48,744 bases of DNA from CAZRHR01 sp964599915. GTDB taxonomy: Bacteria; Bacteroidota; Bacteroidia; CAIKAF01. The notes beneath the pieces were generated by a model. That model made no database searches, was not told the DNA's origin, and saw only the letters and a program-made list of their open reading frames with translations. How positions within the stretch are numbered: position 1 is the first letter of the stretch; each line of letters opens with the position of its first letter. Positions 34,098 through 41,861 of this stretch are shown in pieces. The stretch is taken from contig CAZRHR010000009.1 of the NCBI GenBank assembly GCA_964599915.1, positions 1-48,744 on the forward strand, read 5' to 3'. The position numbers and the translations under genes were made by a program.

Positions 34098-34943
34098 TTA
34101 TCCCGGATGGGCATGATAGGCCTCAAAAACAGCCACGGCTTGGGCGGTTTCCTGCACATCATGCACCCTAAGAATGGAGGCTCCACCGACCATCGCCAAG
34201 GTCGCCGCCGCGAGAGAACCCGGTAACACTTCCTTGGCAGAAGCCTTACAGACCTCCTGAATCATTTTTTTTCTTGAAACGCCCACCAGTAAAGGGGCGT
34301 CAAGTACCTGTCGCAAAAAAGGCAATTCCCGTAATAAAGCATAATTGTGTTCCAAGGTTTTTCCAAAACCAAAACCCGGATCCACCCACACATCCATGAT
34401 GCCAAGCTGATACAAACGAGTCAACTTTTGGTGCAGTTCATGGGTTACTTCGCGCACCACATCGCGATAGGAGGGTGCTTGCTGCATGGTTTGCGGTGTT
34501 CCTTGCGCATGAGTAAGTACATAAGGCACTTGAAATTTGGCCACGACTTTCCACAAATCTGGATCCCAATCGCCACCGCTCACATCGTTGATCATGTGGG
34601 CGCCATTTTGCAGGGCCATTTCGGCGACTTCTGCACGGTAGGTATCCACAGAAATGGGCACCTCAAGTTGAAGCGAACGCACGGCGTCTAACCCAAGAGC
34701 TACCGCATTCATTTCTTCCTGCACCGAAAGTGGTTGAGCACCCGGCCGTGTACTCATTCCTCCAATATCCAAGATATCCGCACCTTGCTCTACCATCGCT
34801 TTTACCCGTAAGGCCACTTCCGACGCGTGGATATACTTTCCGCCATCGAAAAACGAATCCGGGGTAATGTTCAGTATTCCCATGACCAGCGGGCGATGCC
34901 AAGATACCAATCGCCCTCCCATACGTACCTGATGTTTGTTCAT
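34098..34943 (-). CDS. folP: Dihydropteroate synthase
   Basis: A 281-residue dihydropteroate synthase that joins p-aminobenzoate to dihydropterin pyrophosphate in folate synthesis. Visible are LVMGILNITPDSFFDGGKY, GADILDIGGMSTRPGAQPLS, ISVDTYRAEVAEMAL, MINDVSGGDWD, WVDPGFGFGKTLEHN and LLVGVSRKKMI, with RVHDV at the end. ATG 34943 fits the family; the frame is open further to 35030 but would run over the start of the divergent DUF1599 gene. Only 37 bp separate the two divergent start codons. Confidence 0.95.
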   Translation of the reverse strand: MNKHQVRMGGRLVSWHRPLVMGILNITPDSFFDGGKYIHASEVALRVKAMVEQGADILDIGGMSTRPGAQPLSVQEEMNAVALGLDAVRSLQLEVPISVDTYRAEVAEMALQNGAHMINDVSGGDWDPDLWKVVAKFQVPYVLTHAQGTPQTMQQAPSYRDVVREVTHELHQKLTRLYQLGIMDVWVDPGFGFGKTLEHNYALLRELPFLRQVLDAPLLVGVSRKKMIQEVCKASAKEVLPGSLAAATLAMVGGASILRVHDVQETAQAVAVFEAYHAHPG

Positions 34944-34980
34944 TCCATTTCCATTTGCGACCTTCGCTCCAAAGCGCATA

Positions 34981-35526
34981 ATGATGACGCAGACTTTGCA
35001 GGAATATCGGGAAACGTTAAAGGTATGCAAATCCGTGTTTATGACGAAAACAGCGGATTATGGCACCTCTTGGAGGGTTTTACGTCCGTCGTCTCTCACG
35101 GATCAAATATTTATTAAGGCCCAAAGAATTCGAACCATCATGGACAAAGGTGCCAAGGTGGAAGAAGGCATTTTGCCGGAATTTATAGGGATTGTAAATT
35201 ATTGCCTGATGGCTTTGATTCAATTGGAAGCTGCCGCGGATTTGCCGGAAGAATTGCCCATGGACACCGCAGAACAGCTCTACGATGCGACCGCATTGCG
35301 GGTAGAAACCTTAATGCTGGACAAAAACCATGATTATGGAGAAGCATGGCGACAAATGCGTATTAGCACATTTGTAGACATGATGTTGATGCGGGTAAAA
35401 AGAATTCGCCAGATCGAAGATCTACAGGGAAAAACCCAAGCCAGTGAAGGCATTGATGCCAATTACATGGACATGATGAATTACGCCATGTTTGCCCTGA
35501 TTCAGCTCAGATATACTTCAAACTGA
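34981..35526 (+). CDS. DUF1599 family protein with two tandem copies of the domain
   Basis: A 181-residue protein matching DUF1599 (also called nucleotide modification associated domain 1), function unknown. It contains two copies of one motif set: DYGTSWRVLR with QRIRTIMDKG and ALIQLE (first half), and DYGEAWRQMR with KRIRQIEDLQGK and ALIQL (second half). All-helical content and the repeated acidic and Arg residues would fit a MazG-like fold, but this is a guess. ATG 34981 or 34984 is the start. It diverges from folP with 37 bp between starts. I recall this neighbourhood as conserved in Bacteroidota. Confidence 0.8.
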   Translation: MMTQTLQEYRETLKVCKSVFMTKTADYGTSWRVLRPSSLTDQIFIKAQRIRTIMDKGAKVEEGILPEFIGIVNYCLMALIQLEAAADLPEELPMDTAEQLYDATALRVETLMLDKNHDYGEAWRQMRISTFVDMMLMRVKRIRQIEDLQGKTQASEGIDANYMDMMNYAMFALIQLRYTSN

Positions 35527-35539
35527 GCTTTTACTTACA

Positions 35540-38500
35540 TTATTGTACAACCAGCTTTTTGCGAAATGTACCAAGAGCTGGGTGTTTTCCCTCAATCAGG
35601 TAAAGGCCTTTGGGCCACTCGGAACAAGACCAGGTAAACGTTCCATCCATATCCATGACCGTTTGGGTCGCTATGGTTCGGCCTAATCCATCTATGGCGG
35701 TTAAATGCCACACGTTATTTGTTGTAGAGGGTGGAAAGGAAAGGCTAAAATGTTCCGCCGTCGGATTGGGAAACAACCGCACTTCAGGTGACAAATCTTG
35801 GGTGAAGGCGCCTAAAGGGTCCGTTTTAAAAATGGCCCGAAAACCCACGGGAGCGGCACCTACCTGTCCCGTCCATTGAGGGAGCAAAGTATCGGAAATC
35901 AATCCATTGCTTTCCCAATGTGAAAAAACAAAACCCTGGGCTGCCACCGCCCGAATGGGCACAGGAATCCCATCAAAATAATCACCTTGCCAAGGAAAAG
36001 CAGCGGTAGAAAGGGTATGCACCTCTACACGTCCTGCATTGGGCGGCCAAACGTCCAAAGTAATGGGCGTAACGCCTTGCAACCCGAATCGCTGCACCGC
36101 ATGGCTTTTTACCTGGGCAGACCGACACAACAATTCTTGCTGAAAAGTCAAATGATTGGCATACAACTGATTTACTTGTTGAGGCACATCCCAAGGATTT
36201 CCCCAACGTTGGTATTGGGCCGGCATTTCAAGAACGGATTGGTTAAACACGGCATCGGTCACTTGAATCAACCTGGCATCTGCCCAACTGCTGTTCATTA
36301 AATCTGCCATACGATTCAGAAAATAATGTCGAAAGGTGGGGTTTTGCATGGATTTAAGCCAAAGTCCAATGTGAGGGTTCGCCGGATCTTGTTGAAGCAT
36401 AAAATCAAAATGGTCGAAGTAGCAATCTGTCCAACCGTTAGGTCCAAGGGATAATTCTTGGTCTATTAAGCCATATCGCCACGCCCCTGCCGTGGTATTT
36501 GAGCGGTAAATTTTAATGTTGTTTTGGGGCCAATCTGTGTTACCCATCCATGTCTGAGCCGCGATATAGTCCACGTAATAAGGTAAATCGACATGGCTTT
36601 GAACTTGATTCCAATAAGTGGGATCATTGGCATCTAATGCCTGCCAGGCTAGAACCGCCTGTTCAAATCCGGCGGTACTTCCTTCCACCGCACGCAATTG
36701 ATAATTGTAAAAAGCGCTCAGAGACAGCAAGTCTATAGAATCAGGATGCGCACCTTCCAAGGTGGTAAAATATTCAATGTTCCATTTTTCCCGTCCTTCA
36801 TACCAACCAAAGTACTGCCCATTGATATACACTGAAATGGGTTGAAAAGCAGAATAATAGCCATATTGGTTTTCCATCATTAACTTGACCTGTACCGCGT
36901 CTTTCCAAGGCAACACAAGCCATTGATTGGAACCATTTCGTAGATACAAGTCACTGTAAAGGTTGCGCTGTGGTCGGTCCGGGTGAACTGAATGAAGCAT
37001 AGGACCGTCTCCCAAAACCCCATGATTCCAACTGATGCGGAAAGAACGTTGGGGATGTGTTCTACTGCCGCCCCAACCCCCGTCCATGCGAATGGCCGCA
37101 CGGCCGCTATGCACAAGAGGATGTCCGGGCGTAGCTTCCAGATAATCGGCATGCGCGGCTTTTACTTTATCTTCCAGCGGATGATCAAAAATCCCTTGAG
37201 GTCCATAAATATCGTCCGGATCTACAGCCACTGCAAGGATGGGCGTACTATGCTGGACCTGAAGCAAAAAACTACCGGAAAGGACAGGTGAATCCATCCA
37301 GCCCGGAACCACCGCTTTTACCCGTACCACAGTATTTTGAAAAATGGGAATGGGCTGCCCCGTCCAAACCAAACTATTCGTATCGGGCGTTTGGCCATCC
37401 AATGTATAATATAACGTACCACCCCCAAAATTTGGATTGATGAGCGACAAACCAAATGGAGCGGCATACCTCCCCGGAGGTACAGAAAAAGTAGGCGACA
37501 AGGCATATCCCTGAAAAGAAGCAGCCGTTTGGTTTGAAGCACCAGGCGTAGGCGAAGAGAAAAAGCCCAAATTAGTTCCGCCATCTTGGATGGAGCCTGC
37601 GCTTACATCTAAGCCCGGACCCGTGTTTACAGACAAACTGGAAACCAATTGCTGGGCCGCATCAAACAAATATACCGTTTCACCTTGCCCGGAAATTTTA
37701 AAATTCGTGTGGTATTTGTAGCCTTGCAGGGGAAGATATTGTGCACTCAATTGATGAACAGGCACTTGTCCCAAATGGAGATCAATGTACGTGTAGACTA
37801 CTGGGTCTGTTTGAATCACATCAAAGGCCAAGGAAGTAATGGGACCCGGCTGCAATCCGGCCGCCAGAAGTTCCTGAGGGAGAAACAAAAGTTGATGTCG
37901 AGCGCTCCAATACCAATTGCCGTAAGGCGCAGGATAATCGTAAGGCGAATTTTGCAGATTACCCGAACCAATGGTGATCCCATTGAACTGCAATAAAGGA
38001 CGGGTAAAAGAAGGCGTGCCTTGGTTGTGCTGACATGCAGCATCGCTATAATCCTGAAAACTAAAAACGGTAGAGGGAAAAGCGGTGCTGGAAGATCGGT
38101 GTACCGCGTTGGTGATATAGCCATTTTGGTTATAACTACACACATTGAGCAAAAGGGCACTTTGACCATCCCAAACCAAAGGCGTAGAAAAGTTGTGGGT
38201 ATTCCAGCCTGAAACCGGAGTAAAAGACAAACTTTGATGAACGGCCGTGAGTGGCGGAAAGGCGTATCGATTTTTTCCACTACAATAGAGTAACAAAAAA
38301 CCACCCGGAGGAAGTTGAATGGCAGGCAAAGGCCATTTTCCGGGGACTTGCATTTGATCAGTCAAGGTATAACCACCTAATTGAATGGAGGTAGTCCCTG
38401 CATTATACAACTCTACCCAGTCTTCAAAATCCCCATCTTCATCCGAAAGGTGGCTGTAATTTTTATTCGAACCTTCATTGAGCACCAATTGGGCTTGCAT

Positions 38501-38581
38501 GGGATCCCCCAAAAGGATGGTGAAAAGACAGAAAAGGCTGGAAAGAAAACGTGAAAAAGGAAAGAAGTCAATATGTTGCAT
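35540..38581 (-). CDS. Secreted CotH kinase-like protein with lamin-tail domain and T9SS type A sorting domain
   Basis: About 1013 residues. A signal peptide (FLSSLFCLFTILLGDPMQAQ) leads to a lamin-tail domain (about 30-150: LVLNEGSNKN, DEDGDFEDWVELYNAGTTSI). A chitobiase-like repeat (TLYYTLDGQTPDTNS) stands at about 390-440, and a CotH kinase-like domain at about 460-850 with YLRNGSNQW, YFGWYEGREKWN, MGNTDWPQNNIKIYR and WRYGLIDQELSLG. The last 75 residues are a T9SS type A sorting domain (RLFPNPTAEHFSLSFP, KGLYLIEG). The usual DxD near the CotH active site reads DQE here. ATG 38581 is chosen because AAGGAG stands 9 bp before it, an unusual clear ribosome binding site. Confidence 0.85.
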   Translation of the reverse strand: MQHIDFFPFSRFLSSLFCLFTILLGDPMQAQLVLNEGSNKNYSHLSDEDGDFEDWVELYNAGTTSIQLGGYTLTDQMQVPGKWPLPAIQLPPGGFLLLYCSGKNRYAFPPLTAVHQSLSFTPVSGWNTHNFSTPLVWDGQSALLLNVCSYNQNGYITNAVHRSSSTAFPSTVFSFQDYSDAACQHNQGTPSFTRPLLQFNGITIGSGNLQNSPYDYPAPYGNWYWSARHQLLFLPQELLAAGLQPGPITSLAFDVIQTDPVVYTYIDLHLGQVPVHQLSAQYLPLQGYKYHTNFKISGQGETVYLFDAAQQLVSSLSVNTGPGLDVSAGSIQDGGTNLGFFSSPTPGASNQTAASFQGYALSPTFSVPPGRYAAPFGLSLINPNFGGGTLYYTLDGQTPDTNSLVWTGQPIPIFQNTVVRVKAVVPGWMDSPVLSGSFLLQVQHSTPILAVAVDPDDIYGPQGIFDHPLEDKVKAAHADYLEATPGHPLVHSGRAAIRMDGGWGGSRTHPQRSFRISWNHGVLGDGPMLHSVHPDRPQRNLYSDLYLRNGSNQWLVLPWKDAVQVKLMMENQYGYYSAFQPISVYINGQYFGWYEGREKWNIEYFTTLEGAHPDSIDLLSLSAFYNYQLRAVEGSTAGFEQAVLAWQALDANDPTYWNQVQSHVDLPYYVDYIAAQTWMGNTDWPQNNIKIYRSNTTAGAWRYGLIDQELSLGPNGWTDCYFDHFDFMLQQDPANPHIGLWLKSMQNPTFRHYFLNRMADLMNSSWADARLIQVTDAVFNQSVLEMPAQYQRWGNPWDVPQQVNQLYANHLTFQQELLCRSAQVKSHAVQRFGLQGVTPITLDVWPPNAGRVEVHTLSTAAFPWQGDYFDGIPVPIRAVAAQGFVFSHWESNGLISDTLLPQWTGQVGAAPVGFRAIFKTDPLGAFTQDLSPEVRLFPNPTAEHFSLSFPPSTTNNVWHLTAIDGLGRTIATQTVMDMDGTFTWSCSEWPKGLYLIEGKHPALGTFRKKLVVQ

Positions 38582-38631
38582 GGGTTGTGGCTCCTTGATG
38601 AATGTCATATTTATAAAGGTAGCTTTTTATC

Positions 38632-38665
38632 AAAAAAAATGCCTTCCCGAATTGGAAAGGCATTA
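38632..38665 (-). terminator. Intrinsic terminator after the zinc metallopeptidase gene
   Basis: The 11-bp stem (38639-38649 with 38655-38665, one G-T pair) has loop GAATT, and an A run at 38632-38640 serves as T tract on the minus strand. Confidence 0.85.
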
Positions 38666-38684
38666 GAAATTGAAAATCAAAAAT

Positions 38685-39374
38685 TTAATCGTTGCTGCGG
38701 CCCATGTACGCCAGCACATAATAAAGCAGTGTGGTTACTGCGGCAAGGGCGGAAATCACATAGGTTAAAGCGGCAAGGGACAACGCTTTGGTCGCCTTGG
38801 TATGCTCTTCTCCATAAGTAAGACCGGTGGCATTTAACCAAACCAAAGCCCTTCGGGAAGCATCAAATTCCACAGGCAGGGTAATCAACGAAAAAAGTGT
38901 GATGAAAGCTTGGGCCACAATGACAATGAGCAAAGCGGTTTTACTTCCCCAACCCAGCATCGCCCCACCAAATAATGCGGCAATGAAAACAAAGTTGATT
39001 ACGTTGGTCGAAATCTGGACAATGGGCACCATGGCCGAACGAAACTGAAGAAAGGGATATGCCGTAGCATGTTGTACGGCATGGCCACATTCGTGCGCAG
39101 CCACAGCAGCGGCCGCCACAGAACGACCGGAATATACGTCCGGAGATAGGTTAACGGTCCTGTTCATGGGATTGTAATGATCGGTCAAAGTTCCTTGAAC
39201 ACAAGTCACCTGAACATCATACAATCCATTTTCCCGTAGCATTTTCTCGGCTACTTCACGGCCAGAAAGGCCGCTGCGCAAGGGAACCTTGGCATACGCA
39301 TTAAAACGGTTTCTAAGCGCCAGACCAGCCAGCATACTCAAAACCATGAACCCAATAATGATTAGAAAAAACAT
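38685..39374 (-). CDS. Membrane zinc metallopeptidase, YugP family
   Basis: A 229-residue membrane protein of the YugP/PF04298 zinc peptidase family. It has one N-terminal helix, the HExxH motif in AAHECGHAVQHA, several further helices (NVINFVFIAALFGGAMLGW, LLIVIVAQAFITLFSLITLP), and LPVEFDASRRALVWL, whose Glu is a likely third zinc ligand. ATG 39374 (MFFLIIIG) is chosen; the frame extends three codons to a TTG at 39383. The substrate is not known; relatives are membrane proteases. It is divergent from surE. Confidence 0.88.
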   Translation of the reverse strand: MFFLIIIGFMVLSMLAGLALRNRFNAYAKVPLRSGLSGREVAEKMLRENGLYDVQVTCVQGTLTDHYNPMNRTVNLSPDVYSGRSVAAAAVAAHECGHAVQHATAYPFLQFRSAMVPIVQISTNVINFVFIAALFGGAMLGWGSKTALLIVIVAQAFITLFSLITLPVEFDASRRALVWLNATGLTYGEEHTKATKALSLAALTYVISALAAVTTLLYYVLAYMGRSND

Positions 39375-39489
39375 AGTTGACAAAATTTCAGTTCAAAATT
39401 GGTAAAGATTACGGAAATAAAAAGCAACGGTTTCGTAAATCACCATAAATTTAGCAAAGTTTAAAGGGTGGTTACCCTTTTGAGTTTCG

Positions 39490-39497
39490 TATGTTTG
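39490..39497 (+). promoter_or_regulatory. -7 box next to the surE start codon
   Basis: TATGTTTG at 39490-39497 matches TAnnTTTG exactly and is followed by CACCC and ATG 39503. It covers the upstream ATG at 39491, so that codon would not be in the mRNA. No TTG is seen at -33. Confidence 0.45.
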
Positions 39498-39502
39498 CAC
39501 CC

Positions 39503-40276
39503 ATGGATTCATCTCGTCCCCTCATTGTTGTCTGTAATGATGACAGTATTTTTGCGCCCGGTATTCAGGCACTCATTGAAGCAGTAAAGCCCTTGGGAGA
39601 TTTGTTGGTCGTGGCTCCTGATAGTCCCCAAAGTGGTATGGGACACGCCATTACCATCAATTCGACCTTACGGGTCAATTTGATTGAGTCAACGCCCGGA
39701 TTGGAAAGATATTCTTGTAGCGGAACGCCGGTAGATTGTATCAAAATGGCGGTGACTCACCTAGCCAAAAACCGTAAAATCAGCTTGGTGGTGAGTGGCA
39801 TCAACCATGGCTCCAATTCATCCATTAATGTGATTTACAGTGGCACCATGTCCGCAGCCGTTGAAGCTTGTATTGAAGGCATTCCGGCCATTGGGTTTAG
39901 TTTACTAGATTATTCTTGGGAGGCCGATTTTTCACAAGCTCTTCCCCATGTGACCCAGATTGCCCAAAAGATTTTAACCTCCGGTTTGCCCGCTGGCGTA
40001 TGTCTGAATGTAAATTTACCCAAAGGTCCTCTTAAAGGAAGTCGATTGTGTCGGCAAGCGCATGCCATGTGGGTAGAAGAAATGGATGAACGAACCGATC
40101 CTAGAGGCGGAAAATATTATTGGCTCACAGGTCACTTCGAAAACATGGACCAGGGAACAGATACCGATGAGTTTGCCTTGTCCGAAGGGTATATTTCCAT
40201 CGTGCCTGTACAAACCGATTTAACGGCTTACAGAGCCTTTACATTTCTAGAAGAAAACGGATTTAGCCAAAAATAG
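39503..40276 (+). CDS. surE: 5'/3'-nucleotidase SurE
   Basis: A 257-residue SurE phosphatase acting on nucleoside 5'- and 3'-monophosphates. Metal-site motifs are visible: LIVVCNDDSIFAPGI (Asp pair), SPQSGMGHAIT (Ser) and VVSGINHGSNSSINVIYSGT (Asn). The residue after the Asp pair is Ser where most SurE proteins have Gly. ATG 39503 is preferred to ATG 39491, which adds MFAP and lies in a likely promoter box. It is first in a unit with a small membrane protein and lpxB; the next start is 1 bp after its stop. Confidence 0.93.
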   Translation: MDSSRPLIVVCNDDSIFAPGIQALIEAVKPLGDLLVVAPDSPQSGMGHAITINSTLRVNLIESTPGLERYSCSGTPVDCIKMAVTHLAKNRKISLVVSGINHGSNSSINVIYSGTMSAAVEACIEGIPAIGFSLLDYSWEADFSQALPHVTQIAQKILTSGLPAGVCLNVNLPKGPLKGSRLCRQAHAMWVEEMDERTDPRGGKYYWLTGHFENMDQGTDTDEFALSEGYISIVPVQTDLTAYRAFTFLEENGFSQK

Positions 40277-40277
40277 G

Positions 40278-40592
40278 ATGCGTGCATTTTTTGAAAAAAA
40301 TCATTTTGGATTCGGAATGGCGCTAGGAGCTGTACTTCCGCTCATCACTTTTATGCTACTTTTTCTTGCAGATGAACATCTTATGCACAGAGGTCCCGGT
40401 GCCGTAGTTGTGCCACCCAACATCATGGCTTTTTTATCCATTGCCTTAAATCTACTGCCATTTAGATATTATATGATTCAATTGCGTTATGAACGCACAG
40501 GTCGGGGAATTTTGTTCTCCACTTTTATGCTTGGATTCATTAACGTATTGTATTTATTTTTGGTGGTAGAAGGCCATGCGGACACCCCCTGA
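40278..40592 (+). CDS. Small membrane protein between surE and lpxB
   Basis: An unrecognised 104-residue protein with three likely membrane segments: FGMALGAVLPLITFMLLFLA, NIMAFLSIALNLLPFRYYMI and ILFSTFMLGFINVLYLFLVV. It starts 1 bp after surE and ends 2 bp before lpxB, so the three are one operon. I recall small membrane proteins in this place in other Bacteroidota. It may take part in lipid A export or synthesis, which is only suggested by the neighbour. Confidence 0.75.
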   Translation: MRAFFEKNHFGFGMALGAVLPLITFMLLFLADEHLMHRGPGAVVVPPNIMAFLSIALNLLPFRYYMIQLRYERTGRGILFSTFMLGFINVLYLFLVVEGHADTP

Positions 40593-40594
40593 AC

Positions 40595-41707
40595 ATGAGA
40601 TACTATATCCTCGCCGGTGAACTTTCTGGAGACCAACATGGTGCCGAACTCATCCGGGCCATCAAATCCTTAGATCCAGAAGCAAGCTTCAGAGGCATGG
40701 CAGGTGATGCTTGTGCGGCAGAGGGCATGGAAATCCAACGCCATTACAACCAACAAAATGTGATGGGGTTTTCTGAAATCCTTAGGCATTTGCCCAAATT
40801 GCTCCGATTCCTCAAAGAAAGCCAAAAAGATATATTGGCATGGAAACCAGATGTGGTGATTCCAATTGATTATCCGGGGTTCAATTTGCGCATGGCAAAA
40901 TTTGCCCACAGGCATGGATTTCCGGTAGATTATTTTATCCCACCACAAGTCTGGGCATGGCACTCCGCAAGGGCATTAAAATTAAAAGCGTATTGCAGAC
41001 AAATTTTTTGCATTCTTCCTTTTGAACCCACCTTCTATGCAAAATATGGGGTAAAAGCCACGTATGTGGGAAACCCCTTAATGCGACAAATTTCATTCGT
41101 ACCGATACACGAGCGAGATCGACACACCCTCTTGCTTATGCCGGGCAGTCGGCCCATGGAAATAAAAAAAATGCTGCCGGTCATGCTCGAGGCAGCTTCT
41201 CAGTTGGATGAATTTGAAGAAGTGGTGGTAGCTGGCCTTGAGGTGGTTCCTGAGGAACTATATGGTCCCGCTCATAGCTTTCCCAAAGTGAAGGTGGCAT
41301 TCAACGAAACTGATTATTGGTTAAAAAAAGCTGGGGCGGCATTCATTACAAGTGGTACAGCCACCTTGGAAGGTGCTTTAGCGGGAATTCCACTAGTGGT
41401 TTGCTATAAAGGTCATCCCCTATCCGTAGCCATTGCAAAAAGACTAATTAATGTTCCCTTTATTTCCTTGGTAAACCTGATTGGCAACCAAGGTATTTTT
41501 AATGGAGAAAAAGGAGAAGCTTTAGTAAAAGAGTGCATTCAGGAAGCTTGTGAACCTGATCGTCTTGTATCTGCATTACGAGATACGCTTGCCAATACCC
41601 AAGCTTTAATGGAAAAATACGCATACATCAGAAGCCAATTAGGAGATGCTGTAGGAATAGAGCTGGCAGCTAAAGGTATTGTGCACAACAACAGCGCCTT
41701 TCCTTAA
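40595..41707 (+). CDS. lpxB: Lipid-A-disaccharide synthase
   Basis: A 370-residue LpxB, a GT19 glycosyltransferase that joins UDP-diacylglucosamine and lipid X into the lipid A disaccharide at the inner membrane. It shows YYILAGELSGDQHGAELI at the start, VMGFSEILRHLPKLLR, IDYPGFNLRMAKFA, YFIPPQVWAWHSAR, TYVGNPLM, LLLMPGSRPMEIKKMLPVM, SGTATLEGALAGIPLVVCYK and VNLIGNQGIF. Length is normal. It confirms an outer membrane with lipid A. Confidence 0.95.
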   Translation: MRYYILAGELSGDQHGAELIRAIKSLDPEASFRGMAGDACAAEGMEIQRHYNQQNVMGFSEILRHLPKLLRFLKESQKDILAWKPDVVIPIDYPGFNLRMAKFAHRHGFPVDYFIPPQVWAWHSARALKLKAYCRQIFCILPFEPTFYAKYGVKATYVGNPLMRQISFVPIHERDRHTLLLMPGSRPMEIKKMLPVMLEAASQLDEFEEVVVAGLEVVPEELYGPAHSFPKVKVAFNETDYWLKKAGAAFITSGTATLEGALAGIPLVVCYKGHPLSVAIAKRLINVPFISLVNLIGNQGIFNGEKGEALVKECIQEACEPDRLVSALRDTLANTQALMEKYAYIRSQLGDAVGIELAAKGIVHNNSAFP

Positions 41708-41747
41708 TTTCAGTTAAAAAAACGGGGCGTTTCAAAATTCTTATCAT

Positions 41748-41778
41748 TTGATTTTCTGAATGTTACGTTTTATTTATG
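41748..41778 (+). promoter_or_regulatory. Possible promoter of the DUF4397 gene
   Basis: TTTG ending at 41750, 20 bp, then TATTTATG (41771-41778), one mismatch from TAnnTTTG. The leader would be about 78 bases. Confidence 0.4.
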
Positions 41779-41861
41779 CATTTGGAATAAGATATTTAAA
41801 AAACCGTATAAACAAAGGACCTGTACTGCTGTTTAATTCACACTAAACAAAGTCCAACAAT

